A stretch of 64,000 bases of DNA, from positions 271,749 through 335,748 of the forward strand of contig CAUYUJ010001459.1 in assembly GCA_963575745.1 (NCBI GenBank). Direction: 5' to 3'. The notes beneath the pieces are model-generated. The model was not told the DNA's origin. It did not search any database and was given only the letters and a program-made list of their open reading frames with translations. Below, piece by piece: positions 10,136 to 20,979 of the stretch. The translations under genes were made by a program, and so were the position numbers. Positions within the stretch are counted from its first letter, which is position 1. The number at the start of each line of letters is the position of its first letter. The stretch is from Prorocentrum cordatum. Lineage: Eukaryota > Sar > Dinophyceae > Prorocentrales > Prorocentraceae.

Positions 10136-10440
10136 ATCTTCCAGGAGGCCCTCTTGGCGGCCTGGTTCCTGGCCCGCCCGACGCCGTCGGAAGCCATTCG
10201 GGGGGCCTCTCTGGGCCGACCTGGGGCCCTCTTGGAATGCTCCAGGGCCGTCTTGGAGGCCATCTTGGGCGTCTTGAAAAAGCCTCCTGGGCAGTCTTGG
10301 GGGCCTCTTGGGGCCGTCTTGGGTTTTCGTTGGGCTTTCTGGGGCCATCTTGGAGGCCTCTCGGGCGATGTGTGGGCGATCTTTGGGGGATCTTTGGGGG
10401 CTCTCGGGCCGTCGAAACGCCGAACAGAAGCAGATGTCAA
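9890..10440 (+). repeat. Degenerate CTTGG/GGCC 12-nt repeat, block 3
   Basis: Dense GTCTTGGAGGCCATCTTGGG-like phrases. On the plus strand it translates to LEAILxVLEASWAVLG repeats, on the minus strand to PKRPPRRPK. At 10090-10135 and 10400-10460 the runs are punctuated by CGGGCCGTCGGAAGGCCGA-type linkers. Confidence 0.8.
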
Positions 10441-10559
10441 CATGTTTCAAAGACCTAAGGGCAATCAATGTTTTTCCCAACCATCCTGTGGTGTTGGGTC
10501 CTCGTTTTGAAGAGACGGACCCCACGTTCCTGTCCTCTTCTCCTCTTCTCCTCTTCCTC

Positions 10560-11730
10560 CCCCCAGCACAGCGCTTCGTGGCCCCATAGGGAGCTCCACC
10601 GAAGCTCCCAGTGGGACCGCCCGCATGCGCTCCCCACGCCCAATTTGGCATTTTCACCCACCCAGTGCAGCGCTTCGTGGCCTCATAGGGAGCTCCACCG
10701 AAGCCCCCAGTTGGACCGCCCGCATGCGTCCCCCACGCCCGATTTGGCATTTTCACCCACCCAGTACAACGTTTTGCGGCCCCACAGGGAGCTCCACCGA
10801 AGCCCCCAGTGAGACCGTCCGCATGCGTCCCCCGCGCCCCATGTGGCATTTTCACCCACCCAGTACAGCGCTTCGTGACCCCATAGGGAGCTCCACCGAA
10901 GCCCCCAGTGGTACCGCCCACATGCGCCCCCCACATCCAATTTGACAGTTGCACCCACCCAGTACAGCGTTTCGTGACCCAATAGGGAGCCGCACCGAAG
11001 CCCCCAGTGGGACCGCCCGCATGCGTCCCCCACACCCAACTTGGCATTGTCACCCACCCAGTACAGCGCTTCGTGGCCCCATAGGGAGCCCCACCGAAGC
11101 CCCCAGTTGGACCGCCCGCATGCGTCCCCCGCACACGATTTGACACTGTCACCCACCCAGTACAGCGCTCCGTGGCCCCATGGGGAGCCCCACCGAAGCC
11201 CCCAGTGGGACCGCCCGCATGCGTCCCCCACAGCCAATTTGGCATTTTCACCCGCCCAGTACAGCGCTTCGTGGCCCCATAGGGAGCTAGCTCCACCGAA
11301 GCCCCCAGTTGGACCGCCCGCATGCGTCCCCCACAGGGAACTCCACCGAAGCCTCCAGTGGGACCGCCCGCATGCGCCCCCCACACCCAATTTGGCATTT
11401 TTACCCACCCAGTGCAGCGCTTCGTGGCCCCACAGGGAACTCCACCGAAGCCTCCAGTAGAACCGCCCGCATGCGTCCCCCACACCCAATTTGGCATTTT
11501 CACCCACCCAGTACAACGTTGCCCGGCCCCACAGGGAGCTCCACAGAAGCCCCCGGTGAGACCGTCCGCATGCGTCCCCCACGCCCAGTTTGGCATTTTC
11601 ACCCACCCAGTGCAGCGCCTCGTGGCCCCACAGGGAACTCCACCGAAGCCTCCAGTGGGACCGCCCGTATGCGTTCCCCCCCCGCCCAGTGCAGCGCTTC
11701 GTGGCCCCATAGGGAGCTTCACCGAAGAAG
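10560..11730 (-). repeat. 99-bp satellite array
   Basis: Start points of the CAGCGCTTCGTGG landmark fall exactly 99 bp apart at 10569, 10668, 10767, 10866, 10965, 11064, 11163 and 11262. A 54-bp insertion/partial unit follows, then 11415, 11514 and 11613, and a shortened last unit at 11692. Because 99 is 33 codons, the minus strand stays open and repeats a GGAPYGATKRCTGW...THAGGPTGGF unit. The core (GACGCATGCGGGCGG, CTTCGGTGGAGCTCCCTATG on the minus strand) is shared with the array at 24590-26110. Confidence 0.95.
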
Positions 11731-11789
11731 ATATTCACAATTGCGGCACCCACAACTTCATATGGTTGGGTCTTTCGCTGGGATAATTT

Positions 11790-12340
11790 GGCCTTTTGTG
11801 GCTTTCCTGGAGGCCCTCTTGGAGGTCTCTTGGGCCGTCTTGGGCCAGCTTCGAGCCAACTTTGGCCATCTTGGTCGGCTCCTGTCCCGTCTGACGCCGT
11901 CGAAAGCCGTGTGGGGGGGGCCTCTCTGGGCCGACTTGGGGCCCTCTTGGGGTGCTCCAGTGCCGTCTTAGAGGCTATATTGGGCGTCTTGGAGGCCTCT
12001 TGGGTCGTTATTGTGCCCTCTTGGGGCCGTTTTGGGGGCCTCTTGGGCAGTCCTGAGGCATGGGCAATCTTGGGGGCCTCTTGGGCCGTCTTGGGTCGTC
12101 GGAAAGCCGAAAAGGAGCAAACACGAAAAGCTTGTACAAACCTACGGAAAATCGGGCCCTCCTGGAGGACCTCTTGGAGGCCTCTTGGGCCGTCTTGGAG
12201 GCCTCTTGGGCACCTCTTCGGCAGTCTTGGAGGTTTCTTGGGCAGACTTGGAGGCATCTCCTTCTTTCCTGGGCACCTCCTCCTCTCCTGAGGCCATCAT
12301 GGAGGCCATCTTGGGCGAACTTGGCGGCAAATTAGGGCAC
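11790..12340 (+). repeat. Degenerate CTTGG/GGCC 12-nt repeat, block 4
   Basis: GGCCCTCTTGGAGGTCTCTTGGGC-type runs, with a linker at about 12100-12150 (CGTCGGAAAGCCGAAAAGGA then an A-rich stretch). This linker recurs at 10416, 12828, 13211 and 13756. Confidence 0.8.
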
Positions 12341-12845
12341 TGAGCACGTTGAAGATCGTCCCAGGACTCCGGCGGGACGCGCCGGAGCCCCAGGGGGAGC
12401 CTTTGGAAAAGAACCAAAATCAAAACCGAAAGGGTTCAGCACGTCAGGCACCTCTGCGATGAATCGACAGAGGGCGGCGGATTGAAGACGCCTACGGCGA
12501 ATCACCGCCGCCCCCTGCCTTTTGGAAGCGCCTATGTGGACGAACGTTGAGGCCAGACCCGCCAAGCTATCGGACCATGTGTTCCCCGAATCGGTTTGGA
12601 AAGCCTTCGGGGAACACGTGGGTATCTTGGAGGTCATCTTGGCCGCGTGGAGGCCATTTTGACCCTCTCGGGCCTGCTTGGAGGACGTCTTGGAGGGCTC
12701 TTGGGCCGTCTTGGAGGCCATCTTGAGCGTCTTGGAGGCCTCTTGGGCCGTCTTGGGGGCCTCTTGGGGCCGTCTTGGGCCTCTTGGGCGATCTTTGGGG
12801 GCACTTGGGCCGTCTCGGGCCGTCGGAAGGCTGACAAAATGCGAA
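12340..12845 (+). repeat. Higher-order repeat, copy 2 with left extension
   Basis: From 12484 it repeats copy 1 (9773). Its left part (GCCCCAGGGGGAGCC, AACCAAAATCAAAACCGAAA, GGCGGCGGATTGAAGACGCC) matches the left part of copy 3 at 14025-14180. Confidence 0.8.
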
Positions 12846-14030
12846 TGCCACAATCCTTCAAAAACTCTTGGTGAATCAATGAGTTTGGCCTTTTCGGGCC
12901 TTCCTGGAGGCACTCTTGGAAGCCTCTTGGGCCGTCTTGGGCCATCTTAGGGTCATCTTCGGCCGTTTTCGTGGGCTCCTGGCCCGTCGGAAGCCGTTTG
13001 GGGGCCTCTCTGGGCCGACTTGGGGCCCTCTTGGGGTGCTCCAGGGCTGTCTTGGAGGCCATCTTGGGCGTCTTAAAAGCCTCCTGGACCGTCTTGGGGG
13101 CCTCTTAGGGCCGTCTTGGGGGCCTCTCCGGCCGTTCTTGGGCCATCTTGGAGGCCTCTTGGGCGATCCTTGGGGGATCTTTGGGGGCTCTTGGGCCGTC
13201 TCGGGCCGTCGGAAGGCCGAAAAGAAGCAAATGTCAAAATCCTTTGAAAACCTAAGGCCAATCAATGTGTTTGGCCTTTTTTGGCCTTCCTGGAGGCCCT
13301 CTTGGAGGCCGTCTTGGGCCAGCTTCGAGCCAACTTCGGCCATCTTGGTCGGCTCCTGGCCCGTCTGACGCCGACGCGAACCATTGCAGAAATGATGCGG
13401 TGCCATGACTGCCCGACAAACTTCTCGGCATGACCGCCCCAGCGACAAACTCCCACAACCGACCTAAAGTACACAAAACTTCCGAGATTTTGCGAGTCGC
13501 TAGCCCACCAGCGTTTTCGAATTACTCTTAAGCTTCGGAAGCCGTTTGGGAGGCCTCTTTGGGCCAACTTGGGGCCCTCTTGGGGTGCTCCAGGGCCGTC
13601 TTAGAGGCCATCTTGGACGTCTTGGAGGCCTATTGGGTCGTCTTTATGCCCTCTTGGGGCCGTCTTGGGGGCCTCTTGGGCAGTCCTGAGGCCATCTTGG
13701 AGGCCTCTTGGGCTCTCTTGGGGCGATCTTGGGGCCTGTTGGGCCGTCTTGGGTCGTCGGAAAGCCGAACAGGAGCAAATACGAAAAACCTTGTGAAACA
13801 ACCTAAGGAACATACATGATGTTGGCCTCTTCGGGCTCTCGTGGAGGACCTCTTGGAGGCCTCTTGGGCCGTCTTGGGCCGTCTTGGAGGTTTCTTGGGC
13901 AGACTTGGAGGCATCTCCTCCTCTCTTGGGCGGACTTGGAGGCCATCGGAGGCCATCTTGGAGGCCATCTTGGGCCAACGTGGCCATCATGGAGGCCATC
14001 ATGAAGGCCATCTTGAGCCGTGTTGGAGGA
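12846..14030 (+). repeat. Degenerate CTTGG/GGCC 12-nt repeat, blocks 5 and 6
   Basis: Two long runs (about 12880-13360 and 13540-14030), each ended by the A-rich linker with AGCAAATGTCAAAATCC or AGCAAATACGAAAAACC. A unique-looking patch lies between them at 13370-13535. Open frames of up to 190 aa on both strands are by-products of the repeat. Confidence 0.8.
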
Positions 14031-14400
14031 CAAATTGCGCAATTGAGCTTCTTTCTGGGTGGCCAGCGGGACGGGCCCAAGCCCCAGGGGGAGTTCTTTT
14101 GGAAAAAGAAACAAGACCAAAACCGAAAGGATCTAGCACGCCAGGCACCCCTGTGATGAAACGACAGGGGGCGGCGGATCGAAGACGCCTACGGCGAATC
14201 ACTGCCGCCCCCTGCCTTTTTGGAAGCGCCTGCGTGGCCGAAAATTGTGTTTGGGCTTGGCCAAGCTATCGGGCCACGCGTTCCCCGAGTGGGTTTCGAA
14301 AGCCTTCGGGGAATACCGAGTCGGGCGAGCTATCGGACCAGGGTGGGTCCGAGCTTTCCGGCCTCGTGGAGGACGTCTTGGAGGGCTCTTGGGCCGTCTT
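14030..14400 (+). repeat. Higher-order repeat, copy 3, with stem-loop
   Basis: It contains the same modules as 12340-12845. At 14164-14217 the sequence CAGGGGGCGGCGG...CCGCCCCCTG forms a strong stem around GAAGACGCCTACGGCG. The right part diverges from copies 1 and 2 after CGTGGCCGA. Confidence 0.7.
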
Positions 14401-14665
14401 GGAGGCCTCAGGCGGGCCTTGTGGGCAGTCGTAGGCCATCTCAAGCCATCTGGGGCCGTCTTGGGTGCATCTTGGGGCCATCTTCGCTGTCTTGGAGGCC
14501 TTCCTGGCCGTCTTGGAGGCATCTCGGAGGCCATCTTGGCCGTCTTGGAGGCCATCTTGGGCGTCTTGGGGGCCTCTTGGGCCGTCTTGGGGCCTTGTTG
14601 GGGCCCGCTTGTGGGCCTCTTGGGCTGTCATGGGGCCATCTTGGAGGCCTCTTGGGCTTGCCCGA
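14400..14665 (+). repeat. Degenerate CTTGG/GGCC 12-nt repeat, block 7
   Basis: GGCCATCTTGGCCGTCTTGG-like runs ending near GGGCTTGCCCGACAGG. Same family as the previous blocks. Confidence 0.75.
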
Positions 14666-15118
14666 CAGGTCAACCTTGTCTGCCCGGAGCTGCGTGATCA
14701 TCGAATTGTGCGGTGCGCAGCAACAGTATGCCGAGACGAACGAAAAGTTTGCTGACTGGTGTCCGCAACCTCGCACAAGACTATTCAAAGCTATCTACCC
14801 CTTGGCTCCTAGCCGCCCTTGGCCTTGAACCCGGTTGGCTTAAGCCAAAATGGCCTGGCGGACTCACCAGGAAAAGGGATGGAAGAGGAAGAGAAGGAGG
14901 ACGGGGGGGAGGCGGAGCAGGAGGGGCATGAAACGGGAGGAGGAGGAGGAGGAGGAGGAGCAGGAGGAGGAGGAGGAGGAGCAGGACGAGCGGGTGAGAC
15001 CTCGACTGCCCTTGCCGCCGTGTCGGTGTGCCCCGGGGCGCTCACATCTTCGATCTCACACGCGCTGCCGTCCTCCGCCGGAGGTCGGCGGGCTGAGGCT
15101 CACTGCCATGACGACGGT
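14666..15118. other. Spacer with GGA tract
   Basis: Unassigned sequence, then a GGAGGA/GCAGGA purine run at 14933-14995. No gene recognised. Confidence 0.5.
14839..14854 (-). other. Spliced-leader-like 16-mer
   Basis: The minus strand reads GCCATTTTGGCTTAAG. The 3' part of the conserved dinoflagellate spliced leader ends GCCATTTTGGCTCAAG, so 15 of 16 bases agree. No GT follows, so it is not an SL RNA gene. It could be a relict of a retroposed trans-spliced mRNA. It could equally be a chance product of the GGCCATTTTGG phrases in the nearby 12-nt repeat. Confidence 0.3.
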
Positions 15119-15290
15119 CGGGGGTGGACAGAACCCCCCAGCAGTGACGCGTCGATTCGTGAATTGTCCGTTTTCGGTTCTCGAGAGGGCGCCGCGGCCG
15201 TTATGTTCCAGGCTTGCGCCCGCTAGATCTGGGCCTCAGGTCGTTTTCACCAAACCGCGTTTTACCGAAGGGAGGTCTGTCCATCCCCGA
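15119..15290. mobile_element. MITE with TCGGGGGTGGACAG ends, copy 2
   Basis: Highly similar to 7111-7283 in ends and interior (CCGTTTTCGGTTCTCGAGAG, CCGCGGCCGTTATGTTCCAG, GGTCGTTTTCACCAAACC). It shows no long flanking direct repeat. Confidence 0.8.
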
Positions 15291-15670
15291 GACGGGACAC
15301 CGCAGGAAAAGGAGGGCAGCCTCGTCTCGCGTGGTTGCGTTCTGTCAGGACTGGCTGAATAAGAGTGCTCCGAGGTTCATCGACTCGGCCCCGAAGGGGG
15401 CGCGGGGGTTGTTGTCGGACGTGGACATGCGCTCCTCACACGCCTGCCCCAGTGGACACTCGTCCCAAAGGTTCATGGGTGCTGGGGCTGCGGCAGCAGG
15501 AGGAGGAGGATGAGCAGGAGGAGGAGAGGTTGAAATTACTGTTTCAGGCCCCTCGTCCTTCGGAACCTCCTGCCCTTGAGATCCGACGTTGCGAAGCAAA
15601 TCCGACATCGCGAAAGATCACGACCAGAGCTCTGGACCCCATCTTTCTGTGGCCCTGGGGCCCGAGTCCC
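15291..15670. other. Unassigned spacer
   Basis: A short GGAGGAGGAGGATGAGCAGG run lies at about 15500. No coding signal was recognised. Confidence 0.3.
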
Positions 15671-15674
15671 CCTT

Positions 15675-15770
15675 CGCCGTCCTCCTCCTCCTCCTCCTCC
15701 TCCTCCTCCTCGTCCTCCTCCTTCTTTTCCTCCTCCTCCCCCTCCTCCGTTTCATTCCTCCTCGCGCTTC
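15675..15770 (-). repeat. (CTC)n pyrimidine tract
   Basis: CTCCTC runs on the plus strand (GAG on minus), continuing as looser CT-rich sequence to about 15860. One of only a few tracts in the window with the purines on the minus strand. Confidence 0.85.
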
Positions 15771-16029
15771 GTTTCATTCCCATTCCTCCTTCGCCCTCCT
15801 TGTGCTTGTCTTCCTCGTCGTTGCCCTCCTGCTTCCCTCGCTGCCCGCTGCCCTCCCCTTCCTCCACGCTGTCATTCTCGTCATCCCCCGCCGTGTCGTC
15901 TCTATCACCCATCTCTTCCTTCCCCTGGACGGAATCTGCTCTTTCCGTTCTTGTCTGATCAGGCTCGTAAGAAAAAGGGATGCAGGAGGAAAACAAGGAG
16001 GGTGATAGGGGAGGCCGAGCAGAAGGGAG

Positions 16030-16290
16030 ATGAAGCGGGAGAAGGCGGAGGAGGAGGACGAGGAGGAGGAGCAGGAGGAGCAGGAGGAGGAGGGGGGGGA
16101 GGAGGAGGAGGGGGAGGAGGGGGATGAAGAGGAGAAAGAGCAGGTGAATCGGGGGGAGGAGCAGGGTGTGAGGAGGACGGAGGGGGAAGAGGTAAGGAGA
16201 GAGCAGCAGCGCGGAGGAGGCGAAGGAGGAGGAGGCGGAGCAGGAGGCAAGTTGAGAAAAGAGGGAGAAGGAGGAGCAGGAGGAGCGGGT
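16030..16290 (+). repeat. GGA-rich purine tract
   Basis: Nearly pure purine sequence dominated by GGA and GAG with scattered GCA. It produces Glu-rich frames only. Confidence 0.85.
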
Positions 16291-16469
16291 GAGGAGGAGA
16301 ACGGAGGGAGTAGGACCAGGCAGGTCAGACTTTTCATCCAAGGCGCCCATGCCGCCAGGGTTGGCGCAGAGCCGCGGATGCTCCAACTTCTCTTGCATTC
16401 TGTTGGCTGGAGGCACGTTCAAACGCCATCACATTGTCTCGGGAGACACTGGGTTGCACCCCCCGGAGG

Positions 16470-17000
16470 GAGGGAGGAGGAGGAGGAGGAGGAGGAGGAG
16501 GAGGTGGATCAGTGCAAACCGAAGAGACATCAACGATATTGCAAAACATTGTCTTCCAAACTACTTCTCCATAGGTCTCTACAACCAGATATCTCCATTG
16601 CGGGAGGTGCCTCTTCAGAAGACAACCGTCTGCGATTCCTCATTCGCACCAGATTCCCATGTTTGCGACTTCAACGCCCCGAAACAACGTGATTGTCCTG
16701 TCCTTGCAGTTCCAACCCTTGGGCTTCCGCACCGCGAAGAAACGTGATTCTTGCGTCCTGGCAGTATTAGATCGTACCAGAACGCCGTTCCTGGGACGTC
16801 AACCATACACAATATTGAAACCATTGCAAATTGTTACAAGAATGCGCGCGGCGCTAAGGCAACTGCCACATGCTGACAAAGATCCACCCTACATGCTTGA
16901 GTCTGCTAGAAACTTGTAGGACGGACATGCGCGGCACGTAGGCGAGAGCCACGTTTTGAAAACGGATGACCGTCCATCCTTGAAGCTGTTGCTAGCGTCG
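16470..17000 (+). repeat. Composite repeat: (GAG)n plus 73-bp-like and 88-bp-like units, copy A
   Basis: A (GAG)n run (16470-16508) is followed by CAGTGCAAACC...CAACGATATTGCAAAACA. Then come units with GATTCCCATGTTTGCGACTTC, AACGTGATT and CCAGAACGCCGTTCCTGGGA, then AATGCGCGCGGCGCTAAGGC and GCGAGAGCCACGTTTTGAAA. The same order of modules occurs at 30680-31380. Confidence 0.65.
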
Positions 17001-17004
17001 AGGT

Positions 17005-17280
17005 TTATAATGAACAAGGGATGGAAAAGGAGGAGGAGCGGCGGAAGAAAACGAGGGAATGAGGAGGGAGGAGGGATGCTGGAGGAGGAAAATGGTGTAG
17101 GCTTGAGTGGGCAAGGAGGCCCGCAGGAACCCCTGGCCTCACGTGGGGCTGGTTCTGTCCGCCAGCCCGCGGCCGGTTTTTCTTGCCTCGTGGCGTGAGT
17201 TATTACCACATATCCTTTTCATAATCGTTTTCCCGAGCCCTCGTGGCCCCGACGTGCCCGTCGCGACAGAGCGGTGGCCA
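17005..17280. other. Spacer
   Basis: A loose GGAGGA-rich stretch (17020-17090), then unassigned sequence. Confidence 0.3.
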
Positions 17281-18760
17281 GAGTACTCGTGCGGTTAGGA
17301 TCGGCAGCAATCCTGTTTTGCGTTGTTCAGCAGGGGTTGTCGATGACGAGCCATGTCGCCAGCACCAAGGATTACATCGATTATTCGGTCGGCGGTTGTT
17401 CCAAGAACCTGTCGTGGTGGTGATGGTACAAGCACTGCCGTGGGCCGTTCCCGACGACTTCTACTGGCTGGGACAGTGGCGTTCCTAGCCGAGGCATGTC
17501 GCCTGCCTCTGCAACGTGGGCAGCGCCAGGAGAAGGTCCCCTAGCGTCATCTGCGAGGACTGCACAGCGCCAGGTGATGAGCGCTTTGAGCAGGGGGCAC
17601 GGATCTAGCCGATGCGTACAAGCAGCAGCTCGAGGACGTCAAAGGGTGGCAGCAGGAGGCCAACATTCATGTCAGCCAGGCGAGCAAATCTGCCAGAAGG
17701 TACAAGAGTTGGGGTTGCCTTGCGCAAAGATCTCGGAAGGCGCGAACGGCTCGAGCAGGAGCACGCGAAAGCACGGGCACATTTGGAATCGTGTTCGGTT
17801 GAAGTGGACGTTGCGGGAGCCATATACCAGTCGGCGGTAAAGAAGTTGGCGCGCACACGCAGTCGAAGGTGATGGCTCGTCGGTTGACCATGCTGGAGGG
17901 AAGCTTGTCGTTGACTTTATGTTATGGCATTGCAGGAAAATCAGGGGCAGGGCTGGACCTAAACGGTGTTTTGGCGATTTCGCGGGCCATTTTCATTTGG
18001 ATTTCGTTTTGCGGCAGAGGTGGATTGAACACAACACGAGGGAAAACGATAACAACACAAAAACGAAACACACAGTTTAGGTTCAGCCCAGGGCAGGGGC
18101 TCATACTGCATGGTGGCGGATTGTTCGGTTTGGATAAGCTGGGCCACGTCGCCACGGACGTTGACAAGATTGGGTCTCAACCGAGGAAGGAAGCCCTCTA
18201 GCGTTAGTTCGCGAAGGCCGCTAGGGCATTTCCCAAAGAGCTCGCGGATAAGGCGTCAGCCATCGAGGAGGGGCAGGCCGAGTTGCAAGGGGGGCTCAAG
18301 TCGAAGCGCTCACGCATGGGCGAACCAGCCACTTCTGCGGTTGCCGCGGCACCGGCACTGTCCAGCCCCAGCGCACTAGCAGCGACACAGAGAGCCGCCA
18401 ACGCAGAGACTGGCCCTGCTGCATCCCAACAGCAGGCCAGCCAGCAGCCCCCCCCCCCCCCGGATCTGCAGAGGGCGAAGCTGGAGCAGACCTGCCGCCA
18501 ACCCAGGCCAAGCCCAAGAAGAAGTCATCGATCGCGGCTGACGCCAAGGCGAGGCTGGCAAAAGGCAGCGGAAGTAGAAGTGGGGCAGCGACACCACCGA
18601 GATGGTGACGCAAGGAGGAAAGGTGGGGCCTGCGACGTCATGGCGTCGGATTCGCGTTCGTCGGTTATTCCGTCGGGCGCCTGGTCTGAGTTCGGTAGCC
18701 ATCCGATAGCATGGACTGGTGGTTTGCCAGCTCTCGACCAGATGCTAGTGGCACGCCGTT
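17280..18760 (+). pseudogene. Possible worn coiled-coil ORF (retroelement ORF1-like?)
   Basis: I do not recognise a family. In several plus frames there are heptad-like, Lys/Glu/Gln-rich stretches. These are YKQQLEDVKGWQQEANIHVS near 17610-17670, RRERLEQEHAKARAHLESC near 17740-17800, and FPKELADKASAIEEGQAELQ near 18230-18290. Each lies in a different frame and is broken by stops. A Pro/Gln-rich low-complexity part follows at 18420-18480. This looks like one frameshifted protein with a coiled coil, as in the first ORF of many LINEs, but that is inference. A complete MITE (17950-18089) sits inside it. It could also be unrelated open GC-rich DNA. Confidence 0.3.
17950..18089. mobile_element. MITE with GGGCTGGACCTAAAC ends, intact copy
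   Basis: The left end GGGCTGGACCTAAACGGTGT and the right end CACAGTTTAGGTTCAGCCC are inverted. The AT-richer interior includes GGCGATTTCGCGGGCC and AACACAACACGAGGG. The short phrase AGGGGCA/AGGGCA flanks both sides and may be a target duplication. Confidence 0.75.
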
Positions 18761-20100
18761 AGGGAGCCGGACCTCATCGGGGACGAGTGGCACGGCATGG
18801 GCGGCAGACTGCGTGGACTGGGCGAGGCAAGCTTCCCGCAACTCCCATTATTACCAACCCTCTCTTGGCCCCCTGGGTCAGCCTGGAGTGCTGGGCGGGG
18901 TCCAAAGAGATACTCTTGCGACGCTGCGATTGCCGCGGTTGGACCGATTGCCGCCAGCGGACCGTAGATCACATCTGCGAAGCCGAAAACCTTGACGACA
19001 ACCGCTGAACCGAGAAGGTCAGCGGCGGCGACGGCTTCACATTCCAACGCGACAAGGATTGCACTGTCGTTTGGCCTTTTTGGGGCGACGGCCATAGGGG
19101 TAAACTAGATGTCGCGCAGTCGCCGCGCGTGGCTGCGAACTCCCAGGGCCCTGGGATTCCCAGAGAGACGCCATGTCGCCGCGCGTCGGTGGAATCGAAC
19201 TCCGGCAGAGAGCGCCGACCGTCGGGGGGCGATGTCGCCGCGCGAGCACATGATCAGCTGCGACTCGGAGCCGCGACTCAGTTTGCATGGGCGCAGGGGC
19301 TACGCCGCGCTGCAGAGCAGGCTCGTAACTCTCGGAGAAGCATGGCGCATCTCAGATGCGCTCAACCACGCTGAGTTCGCAGCAAAGAGGGAGTGGATGG
19401 AGTGGCGCGAGATCCACGTCTGCAACAACGTGAGCCGTTCGAGCCTCGCCGACATCACGCATCGAGAGCCATCGGGGCGACGGTGGTCGTGGGGCTTCAA
19501 CTTCTCCTGGAAGGTCTCGCCAGGCGGACATGGGCGGCGACTCCCGCGGTTGCTTTGGGCCCCCTGCGCTCGCCCTAGATTTCGCAATTGCGAGCGCGTT
19601 CGGGCGGGCGCCTTTCGCGGAGATGTTCAAACTCAGGGGTTTGGGTGCAGCGACATGTCTGTCGCTTCCCAGGCGTTGCAACCCGGCCCGACCCGCCCGT
19701 TGGGGCCCGCCCTGATATCCCGCCCGCGCGGCCCAATCCGCCCGTTTGGGTTCGCGCGTGCTCGCGCGCGCGCGTGCCCCGCACTTCCGCGCCCCGCCCG
19801 CCCGGCCCGACCCGCCCGTCAGGTCCCGCCCGCCCAACCTGACCCGCCCGCCGGGTGCCCCGTGCACGCCACCGCGCACTGGGGGGCGCCCGGGAGCTCG
19901 CAGGCCACGGGGCCAGCCGACTGAGCGGCCGCGGAAGGCGCCCGCGAGGAGTCGACGGCGCCGGCGAAGACGCGAAGGGGGCGGCGACGACGGGGTCGAC
20001 GACAACGACGACGCCCTCACACGCGTGAAACAATTCCGATTCGCTTTCTTGGCGGCCCCCGCGCCCGCGAAGGAGTGGCGAACGCTTGGGGGTTCGGGTT
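18761..20100. other. Unassigned GC-rich stretch
   Basis: GTCGCCGCGCG recurs at 19119, 19170 and 19232. A CCCGCCCG-type low-complexity run lies at 19680-19870 and explains the Pro/Arg-rich frames there. A plus-strand frame at 19109-19924 is long but matches nothing I know, and its second half is only the CCGCCCG repeat. Confidence 0.35.
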
Positions 20101-20109
20101 GGAGGTTCC

Positions 20110-20808
20110 GATAGGGGTTAGTTAACGCCGCCAGCCTCCGTTCGAAGCCCGCTGGGGGCACCCCGTCCACCCGCGACCCATTGCGCGCATAATTCAGCGC
20201 GTCGAGGACGTCTGTGCGATGCGTCATGCGCAGCACATAGCGCAGCGCCTCAACCCGACGCAGCGGCGGCGCGGCTTGGGATGGAAGGGATCAGCGGGTA
20301 GCTCTCCACAGCGGTCTGCCGACGCATTGGCGATATGTTGCGCAGCCTCGCGCGTTGCTGGGGGCGCCCATGAGACATGTCGCCCCTCGCTTCTCTCTGG
20401 GCAGGCTGCTCGTGCAACCCCGGCAAAGCGCTGCCCCCTGGCTCGCGCCGCCATGATTCGCGAGCGCCTGGCGGACTTCGGGGCAGCCGGGCGCCCGCTT
20501 TTTTTTTTATCGCCGGGGAAGTGGGGGGCGCCGAAGGGGTGGCGTAAAGGGGGGTCTGCAAGGGGTCTCGGAGCTTCAATATCCACGGGCTCTTAGTTCT
20601 GAGGTTTATGGCCAGTGGCCTCTACTCGAAGCCCGCTGGACGCACCCCACCCACCAAAGACCCACTACATGCATTATTCTGCGCGTCAAGGACGTCTGCG
20701 CGATGGGTTTAGGGTTGGGGATAGGCATTAGGATTTAGTCCACCAGCCCAAACTTGAAGCTTGTTGGACGCGCCCCACCCACCCATGGCCCAAGACATTG
20801 ATTTCAAA

Positions 20809-20810
<2 letters not shown>
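20110..20810 (+). repeat. Three copies of a CTCGAAGCCCGCTGG module
   Basis: Copies begin near 20125, 20615 and 20735. They share CGAAGCCCGCTGG, CGCACCCCACCCACC, GACCCA and, in the first two, GCGCGTC-AGGACGTCTG. A T10 run at about 20499 lies between the first and second. Confidence 0.55.
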
Positions 20811-20840
<30 letters not shown>

Positions 20841-20873
20841 ATCGATGACGGAGACGACGATATTGATCTCAAC

Positions 20874-20920
<47 letters not shown>

Positions 20921-20930
20921 ACAGTCGCGC
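20806..20930 (+). repeat. (CGA)n microsatellite, two runs
   Basis: GACGAC runs at 20812-20840 and 20873-20921 separated by a short ATCGATGACGGAGACGA spacer. Long open frames on both strands come from this. Confidence 0.95.
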
Positions 20931-20979
20931 AAAGACATTTGGGAAGTTGCTGCAACTGCGACGCGGCCCGCGCGCTCGA

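Noticed and set aside
9857-11722. 621-codon minus-strand open frame taken as one gene
   Set aside because: It joins the 99-bp satellite to the unrelated 12-nt repeat without any domain change signal. Openness is explained by the 3n period and high GC. The repeat unit itself is kept as a finding.
19185-19215. tRNA T-arm-like GGAGTTCGATTCC on the minus strand
   Set aside because: The flanking bases do not form a five-pair stem and no acceptor or anticodon arm is found at the right distances.
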